Shown here: positions 58,160-64,000 of the stretch, piece after piece | Numbering within the stretch: the first letter of the stretch is position 1 | Layout: each line of letters begins with the position of its first letter | From: Lachnospiraceae bacterium | GTDB lineage: Bacteria > Bacillota > Clostridia > Lachnospirales > Lachnospiraceae | Length of the DNA stretch: 64,000 nt | NCBI GenBank assembly: GCA_021201665.1 | Contig: JAJQEO010000071.1 | Span: 1-64,000, forward strand | Reading direction: 5' to 3' | Made by a program: the position numbers and the translations under genes | Notes under the pieces: model-generated | The model's input: only the letters and a program-made list of their open reading frames with translations | Told to the model about the DNA's origin: nothing | Databases searched by the model: none

Positions 58160-59365
58160 TCACAAAGATGCTTCCAGTCTCCTCACCATCTCGTCGATGT
58201 CTTCTTTTTCAATCACGAGCGGCGGCACGAAGCGGAGTACATTGCTGCCGGCGCTCATAATGACCAGCCCATTTTCAAGCGCTTTGCTTACGATCTCGCC
58301 GACCGGCCGGCCTTCGACCTCGATGCCCTGCATAAAGCCCATTCCGCGGCGTGCTTTCAGGAAGTCATATTTTCCCACCAGCGCGTCCAGCTGCTGCTCC
58401 AGATATGGCGTGAGCGCCTGGACATGTTCAAGAATGTGAAGCTCTTCGAACAGATCAAACACCTTCGACACCGCCGCGCAGGCAAAGGGATTACCGCCAT
58501 AGGTCGTACCGTGGTCTCCGGGTACCAGAGAAGCGTTCGCGACCTTTTCACTCAATATAAACGCGCCGACCGGCACCCCGCAGCCAAGCGCCTTCGCGCT
58601 TGTCATGATATCCGGCGCCACGCCATACTGCTGGCAGGCAAACCAGCTGCCGGTGCGGCCCATACCGCACTGAACCTCATCGAGGATCATCAGTATATCC
58701 TTCTCATCACAGAGTGCGCGGACGCCTTTCAGGAAATCAGGATCCGCGGGATAAATGCCGCCTTCGCCCTGTACGGTCTCCAGAATAACCGCGCAGGTGC
58801 GGTCCGTAACCTGAGCCTTCACGCTCTCCAGATCGTTAAAATCCGCAAACCTCACGCCGCCCATCAGCGGTTTAAACGCTTCCTGATAATGCGGGTTTCC
58901 GGTCACGGCAAGTGCGCCGACGCTCCTGCCGTGGAAGGAGTGATTCATCGCGATGAGCTCATACGCCGGAGCTTCTTTTCTGTTTTTTTCCTGCTCCTTC
59001 AGATACGCGTATTTCCGTGCAGCCTTCAGGGCGCCCTCGATCGCCTCTGTTCCGCTGTTGGTGAAAAACACCTTACTGAGGCCGCTCGCCTTTGCCAGCT
59101 TCTGCGCCGCCTCGGGGAGCGGTTCGTTGTAAAAGAGATTGGATGTGTGGATAATCTTGTCGATCTGCGCTTTCAGCGCGTCATTATAGGCCTGGTTGCC
59201 ATAGCCAAGCGCAAATACCGCGATCCCTGCTCCGAAATCCAGATATTGTTTCCCATCCACATCGGTGAGGTACACGCCCTCGCCCTTTTCAAATACGACC
59301 GGAAACCGGTTGTAGGTATGGAGCACATACTGCTCCGTGAGATCCATATAGTCTTTGCTGATCAT
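58160..59365 (-). CDS. argD: acetylornithine aminotransferase
   Basis: Class III PLP aminotransferase, NSGTEAIEGALKAARKY, LILDEVQCGMGRTG, in the argCJB cluster. Confidence 0.95.
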   Translation of the reverse strand: MISKDYMDLTEQYVLHTYNRFPVVFEKGEGVYLTDVDGKQYLDFGAGIAVFALGYGNQAYNDALKAQIDKIIHTSNLFYNEPLPEAAQKLAKASGLSKVFFTNSGTEAIEGALKAARKYAYLKEQEKNRKEAPAYELIAMNHSFHGRSVGALAVTGNPHYQEAFKPLMGGVRFADFNDLESVKAQVTDRTCAVILETVQGEGGIYPADPDFLKGVRALCDEKDILMILDEVQCGMGRTGSWFACQQYGVAPDIMTSAKALGCGVPVGAFILSEKVANASLVPGDHGTTYGGNPFACAAVSKVFDLFEELHILEHVQALTPYLEQQLDALVGKYDFLKARRGMGFMQGIEVEGRPVGEIVSKALENGLVIMSAGSNVLRFVPPLVIEKEDIDEMVRRLEASL

Positions 59366-59500
59366 TGCTCTTTTTCTCCATTTTTCTGCTATTCGTAACT
59401 GTTCAGTGTCCTCACAGCTACGTCCATACTTTGGTTCGACTTCATTCTGGTCAGATGACAGGCTTTCCCTCCATCCCTGATTGAAATACTGCTTATCCTG

Positions 59501-60463
59501 TCAGTTTTCCTGAAAATACCGTTCTTCCTGGTCGCCGATGATGGCCGTACCGATTCCTTTGTTGGTGAAAAATTCAAGGAGCAGGCAGTGTTCAATCCGG
59601 CCGTCCAGAATGTGGACTCTCGATACCCCGGCTTCAATTGCCGCGATACAGTTCTGCAGCTTCGGCAGCATGCCTCCGCCGGCGTTGCCGCTCTTTAAAA
59701 ACTCCTTTGCCTCCGGAATCGTCAGCTCGCTGATCAGAGACGTGTGATCGAGCGGGTCGCGGTAAACCCCCTCAATGTCGCTTAAGAACACCAGCTTCGC
59801 GGCCTTAACCGCCGTCGCGATCGCACAGGCCGCGTCGTCCGCGTTGATATTGAAGGAATGATATTCGTCGTCCGAGCCGACCGGGCAGATGACCGGGATA
59901 AAATCATTGTCGAGAAGCGTGTCAAGCAGCTGGGTATTGACCTCCTTTACCTCGCCGACATAGCCGATGTCCTTCCCTCCGGCAAGCTTTTTGTCCACCT
60001 TCAGCACCGTGCCATCCTTGCCGCTGATGCCGACCGCCTTCAGGCCGGTTTTTTCCATCATGGAGACGAGGCCCTTGTTGATCCGGTTCAGCACCATCTC
60101 CGCCACCTCCATCGTCTCCTTGTCCGTGACGCGCAGGCCGTTGACAAACTGTGTTTCCAGGCCGACCTTGCCGATCCACTTTGTAATCTCCTTGCCGCCG
60201 CCGTGCACAATGATCGGGCGAAAGCCGACCAGCTTTAAAAGCGCTACGTCACGGATCACGCTTTTTTTCAGCTCATGATCCACCATCGCGCTGCCGCCGT
60301 ATTTCACCACAATTGTTTTCCCCTGAAAGCGCTGTATGTACGGCAGCGCCTCGATCAGGACGTTGGCTTTCGCAAGCCAGAGCTCCATATCTGTTGATTC
60401 CATGTCTTTATCCTCTATTCTTTTTCTTTTATCCATAGCGAAACACAATACCTCCTCAGACAC
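59501..60463 (-). CDS. argB: acetylglutamate kinase
   Basis: [45 protein letters not shown]. Confidence 0.96.
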   Translation of the reverse strand: MSEEVLCFAMDKRKRIEDKDMESTDMELWLAKANVLIEALPYIQRFQGKTIVVKYGGSAMVDHELKKSVIRDVALLKLVGFRPIIVHGGGKEITKWIGKVGLETQFVNGLRVTDKETMEVAEMVLNRINKGLVSMMEKTGLKAVGISGKDGTVLKVDKKLAGGKDIGYVGEVKEVNTQLLDTLLDNDFIPVICPVGSDDEYHSFNINADDAACAIATAVKAAKLVFLSDIEGVYRDPLDHTSLISELTIPEAKEFLKSGNAGGGMLPKLQNCIAAIEAGVSRVHILDGRIEHCLLLEFFTNKGIGTAIIGDQEERYFQEN

Positions 60464-60513
60464 ACCTCAGGGCTCCGCGTTCCGCCTGTACCGGTCATAA
60501 ATTAGTCTGCATC

Positions 60514-61845
60514 TCAGCTCCGATAGTCCGCATTTATTTTCACATAATCGTATGTCAGGTCGCAGCCCCAGGCGGTGGCGGTGGCGTCACCCATTTTCAG
60601 GTCCACGATGGCCGTAACGGCGGATTCGGAAAGGATTTTCGTTGCTTCCTCCTCGCTGTAACCGTTTGGCACGCCGTTTTCAATAATCTTGATTTTCCCG
60701 GCCGCACTCTCAAAGTACACATCCACCTGTTCTGGATCGAAATCTGCGCCGGAATATCCCATCGCGCAGAGGATCCGCCCGCAGTTGGCGTCGTGTCCGT
60801 AAATCATTGCCTTCACCAGGCTGGAGGAGACTACCGACTTGCTGATGGTCACGGCCTGCTCCTTGCTTTTAGCGCCGATAATTTTCACCTCAAGCATGGC
60901 GGTCGCGCCCTCGCCGTCTGCGGCCATCTTCTTCGCCAGAAGTGTGTTTACCTCATTGAGTGCCGCAAAAAACAGCTGATAATCCTCATTTTCTCTGGTA
61001 ATCTCCGGATTCCCGGCCAGGCCGTTCGCCAGCACGAGGCAGGTGTCGTTGGTCGAGGTATCGCCGTCTACGGAGACCATATTGTAGGTGTCCGGGACGC
61101 TCGCGCTTAAAGCTTTCTGCAGCATTTCCCGGGAAATATCCGCGTCAGTCGTGATAAAGCTCAGCATCGTGCACATGTTCGGGTGAATCATGCCGCTGCC
61201 CTTGCACATGCCGCCGACGGTCACAGTTTTCCCGCCCAGTGTGATCTGTACAGCGGCTTCTTTTTTCACTGTATCCGTGGTCATAATCGCCTCCGCCGCC
61301 AGAGAGCCGCTCTTCTCATCCGGGGAAAGCTGCGGCTTCATGGCCTCAATCCCGGCACAGATCTTATCAATCGGAATCTGCTGCCCGATCACGCCGGTCG
61401 ACGCGATGAGTACCTGATTTTCACGAATATCAAACAATTCGGCTGCCTTTACAGCTGTATCGCGGCAGTAGCCATAGCCCTCCTCACCGGTACAGGCATT
61501 CGCCACGCCGCTGTTGACGACTACCACATGCGCGGTGCCATCCACATCCCTTACCCTCTGTGCGGAACCGACATCCTTCTCCTCCAGATTTCCCGCAGGT
61601 CGTTCGTCGGCAGCACGATACGTGTAACATTCGCTTTCCCGGTTCCCAACACACCCCTTCACAATCGCCTGATCCCACTTAACCGGGGCGGCCTTATAAA
61701 GGTTGGTCGTAAAGGTTCCAGCCACGCGGCACGCCTTTTCGCTGTAGATCATTGCCATGTCTTTTCCGCTTTTCTTAATCCCTGCGGCGATCCCCGTCGC
61801 GCAGAAGCCTTTTGCGGCAGTCACGCCGCCTTCGATTATTTTCAT
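60514..61845 (-). CDS. argJ: bifunctional ornithine acetyltransferase / N-acetylglutamate synthase
   Basis: GGVTAAKGFCATGIAAGIK...VVNSGVANACTGEEGYGYC...CKGSGMIHPNMCTMLSFITTDA. Confidence 0.96.
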   Translation of the reverse strand: MKIIEGGVTAAKGFCATGIAAGIKKSGKDMAMIYSEKACRVAGTFTTNLYKAAPVKWDQAIVKGCVGNRESECYTYRAADERPAGNLEEKDVGSAQRVRDVDGTAHVVVVNSGVANACTGEEGYGYCRDTAVKAAELFDIRENQVLIASTGVIGQQIPIDKICAGIEAMKPQLSPDEKSGSLAAEAIMTTDTVKKEAAVQITLGGKTVTVGGMCKGSGMIHPNMCTMLSFITTDADISREMLQKALSASVPDTYNMVSVDGDTSTNDTCLVLANGLAGNPEITRENEDYQLFFAALNEVNTLLAKKMAADGEGATAMLEVKIIGAKSKEQAVTISKSVVSSSLVKAMIYGHDANCGRILCAMGYSGADFDPEQVDVYFESAAGKIKIIENGVPNGYSEEEATKILSESAVTAIVDLKMGDATATAWGCDLTYDYVKINADYRS

Positions 61846-61864
61846 ATGAATTCTATATCCTCCT

Positions 61865-62140
61865 GATCCGGACAAGCCGGAGCCAAAACTTTGCCATTTT
61901 ACGTGGGAAACTTTTCTTAAGCTCCAAAATCCTGCCGTTCCCACTAAATCGCTTTACCCAAAATCTTATCTGTACAGGCGACATCCATAAAAGTCGTCGG
62001 TGCAAAAGCGTTTCATGTCCTGTCTCCACACAAAAGTCCTCATGAGCAATAATGCCACAGTCTTCCCATCCGTCACCCCAGGAGCTTATCCATGTTTCTT
62101 GCGAAAAATGGCAAAATTTCAGTTCCGGTTTGTCCGGGTT
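61865..62140. repeat. long imperfect inverted repeat (about 60-nt arms) between argC and argJ
   Basis: Arms 61865-61925 and 62081-62140; CCGGACAARCCGGA..AAA.TTTGCCATTTT..CG...GAAAC...TAAGCTCC on both. Confidence 0.85.
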
Positions 62141-62161
62141 AGGTGCCGGCCGCAGCTTGTC

Positions 62162-63208
62162 TTATGGGAACATCGGCGCCAGCCGCAGACCCTCGGCTTC
62201 ATCCAGGCCAAACGCCAGGTTCATATTCTGCACAGCCTGCCCCGCGGCGCCCTTGACCAGATTGTCCATCGCGCCCATCATGATGACACGGTTCGTGCGC
62301 GGATCGATCTTGAAATTCACATCAACAAAGTTGCTGCCCTCCACCCACTTCGTCTGTGGGCAGACATCCTTTTCCAGAACACGCACAAAAGTTTCCTTAT
62401 TATAATAACGGTCATAAATGGCTTTTACTTCCTCATAAGCTGCCGCTCTGGTCAATGACGCATATGCGGTGATGAGGATCCCCCGGTTCATCGGCACCAG
62501 ATGCGGAGTAAAATTCAGCACGACCGGCCCTCCGGCAGCGATCGAAAGCTGCTCCTCAATCTCCGGTGTATGCCGGTGTGTCGTGACGCCGTAGGCCTTG
62601 ATATTTTCATTCACCTCACAGTAAAGGTTGTCCGTCTTCGCGCCGCGCCCCGCGCCCGATGTGCCGGACTTCGCGTCAATAATAATCGTCGCCGGATCAA
62701 TCAGACCCTCCTTTACCAGCGGATAGACCGCGAGCGTGCTGCAGGTCGGATAACAGCCCGGATTGGCGATCAGGCGCGCACCGCGTATTTTCTCACGGTT
62801 GATCTCGCAGAGGCCATACACTGCCTCGTCCAGAAACTGCGGCGCCTTGTGCGTAATTCCGTACCAGCTTTCATATACCTTACTATCCTTCAGGCGAAAA
62901 TCCGCGCTCAGGTCAATCACCTTCGCCCTGGAAAGGATCCCCTCATTCACCAGAGACGTGCACAGTCCCTGCGGGGTCGCTGTAAAGATCACGTCAGCCC
63001 GGTCCGCCAGCTCTTCCATATTATCATCCATGCAGGTCTGATCCACCAGCTGAAACATATTCTGATAAATAGACGCATATTTCTGATCCACATAGCTTCT
63101 GGAGCCATACCAGATAATTTCGGCGTCCTTATGTCCCAGCAAAAGGCGCACCAGCTCGCCTCCCGCATAACCGGTCGCCCCGATAATTCCCACTTTTATC
63201 ATCGTCAA
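62162..63208 (-). CDS. argC: N-acetyl-gamma-glutamyl-phosphate reductase
   Basis: MIKVGIIGATGYAGGELVRLLLGHKDAEI...NPGCYPTCSTLAVYPL. Confidence 0.97.
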   Translation of the reverse strand: MTMIKVGIIGATGYAGGELVRLLLGHKDAEIIWYGSRSYVDQKYASIYQNMFQLVDQTCMDDNMEELADRADVIFTATPQGLCTSLVNEGILSRAKVIDLSADFRLKDSKVYESWYGITHKAPQFLDEAVYGLCEINREKIRGARLIANPGCYPTCSTLAVYPLVKEGLIDPATIIIDAKSGTSGAGRGAKTDNLYCEVNENIKAYGVTTHRHTPEIEEQLSIAAGGPVVLNFTPHLVPMNRGILITAYASLTRAAAYEEVKAIYDRYYNKETFVRVLEKDVCPQTKWVEGSNFVDVNFKIDPRTNRVIMMGAMDNLVKGAAGQAVQNMNLAFGLDEAEGLRLAPMFP

Positions 63209-63245
63209 TTGTCTCTCCTTTTCGCACTGTCAAAAAACAAAATCG

Positions 63246-63274
63246 ACTATACCACCATATCGCTGATTTGTAAA
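63246..63274 (-). promoter_or_regulatory. sigma-A-type promoter for argC
   Basis: Minus strand TTTACA - 17 nt - TATAGT. Confidence 0.6.
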
Positions 63275-63281
63275 GAGCCAA

Positions 63282-63295
63282 TGAATAAATATTCA
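63282..63295. promoter_or_regulatory. ARG box (ArgR/AhrC operator)
   Basis: TGAATAAATATTCA, perfect palindrome matching the ARG-box consensus, adjacent to the argC -35. Confidence 0.82.
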
Positions 63296-63509
63296 GATTT
63301 TATGCATAATATGCAGAACTGGTGCATATTTTCATACCCACTGCAGCTCTGCAGATGAAATCCCATTCACAGATGTCCCGCTTTCCCACAGGAAACATGA
63401 AGTGCTGCTCACATAACAGATAAAGTCCGGCAAATGTGTGACTGATTGCATTTTCCTGTAACAAGCGCAAAAAATGCTGAAATATGTGAAAAATACCGTA
63501 CAGCCACAA

Positions 63510-63538
63510 TTGACAAAAGAAGTTAGAGTCTTTATAAT
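63510..63538 (+). promoter_or_regulatory. consensus sigma-A promoter
   Basis: TTGACA - 17 nt - TATAAT, exact consensus. Confidence 0.85.
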
Positions 63539-63576
63539 ACTTTCTAAATCAACCCAGACACCGCGTCACGCGGCAG

Positions 63577-64000
63577 ATGACAAGTTTTTATGAAAAAGAG
63601 GCAAAAACGGCAATGAAACACACAGATACGTTGCTCGAGGATTCCATGCGGATTCTCGCGAGAACCTATCACAAAATCCTGAAAATCAATCTCACTACCA
63701 ATGAGCATCTGGACATTAAAACCTACGAGGAGGAGGTTGATCTTCAAAAAGGCTATGCACCTGGTATCTTTGAATGGATGCGGGGATTTGCGGAATCCGG
63801 GCAGGTCTATCCGGACGACCAGGATGCCTATCTGCGCACGACCTCTCCGAAATATCTGAAACAACATTTTCGCGTTTCAGATGATCCTGTTGACGTCACT
63901 TACCGCAGGAGGACCAAAAACGAATTCCGCTGGGTCATGATGGAGCTCATTAAGGCAAGCGATTATACAGATGACAGCCAGACGGTCATGCTCTACATAC
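63577..64000 (+). CDS. N-terminal part of a signalling protein (PAS-like region), runs off the window
   Basis: MTSFYEKEAKTAMKHTDTLLEDSMRILARTYHKILKINLTTNEHLDIK...RTKNEFRWVMMELIKASDYTDDSQTVMLYI; open to the window end. Confidence 0.6.
   Translation, partial: MTSFYEKEAKTAMKHTDTLLEDSMRILARTYHKILKINLTTNEHLDIKTYEEEVDLQKGYAPGIFEWMRGFAESGQVYPDDQDAYLRTTSPKYLKQHFRVSDDPVDVTYRRRTKNEFRWVMMELIKASDYTDDSQTVMLYI

Noticed and set aside
57611-59398. 595-aa plus-strand ORF opposite argD and the DMT transporter
   Set aside because: Runs antisense through two unrelated real genes and a terminator; no protein-like motifs.
61183-61866. 227-aa plus-strand ORF opposite argJ
   Set aside because: Antisense shadow frame of argJ.

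Overview
This 64 kb window is chromosomal DNA from an anaerobic Firmicute, most likely a Lachnospiraceae-type Clostridium (inferred from gene content). It carries nrdD/nrdG, a relB/PIN toxin-antitoxin locus, thiT under a TPP riboswitch, sbcCD, larB, queA, smpB/secG/enolase-like/htrA-like/gpmI, thiN, a phosphosugar mutase, cobT/cbiA, comEC/comEA, a two-component system and argCJBD. The strongest observations are as follows. (1) A ~5.18 kb serine-recombinase element (30274-35450) sits inside an ABC-transporter ATPase gene, exactly at the Walker A codons. Joining the flanks at a shared GGCAA restores an intact GPSGCGKST motif and reading frame. (2) An enolase homologue in the conserved gpmI-eno-secG-smpB neighbourhood has lost nearly all catalytic and metal-binding residues. 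(3) Hairpin-rich repeats are dispersed through the window, and one is inserted in frame within the same ABC ATPase. (4) Minisatellites are unusually dense, both intergenic and in frame within conserved genes; one is read in two overlapping frames. (5) There are two MITE-like long inverted repeats, three AAA-ATPase/PD-(D/E)XK-type genes within 15 kb, a truncated PTS enzyme I, and a frameshifted PIN toxin. All family assignments come from reading protein motifs; no database search was run.
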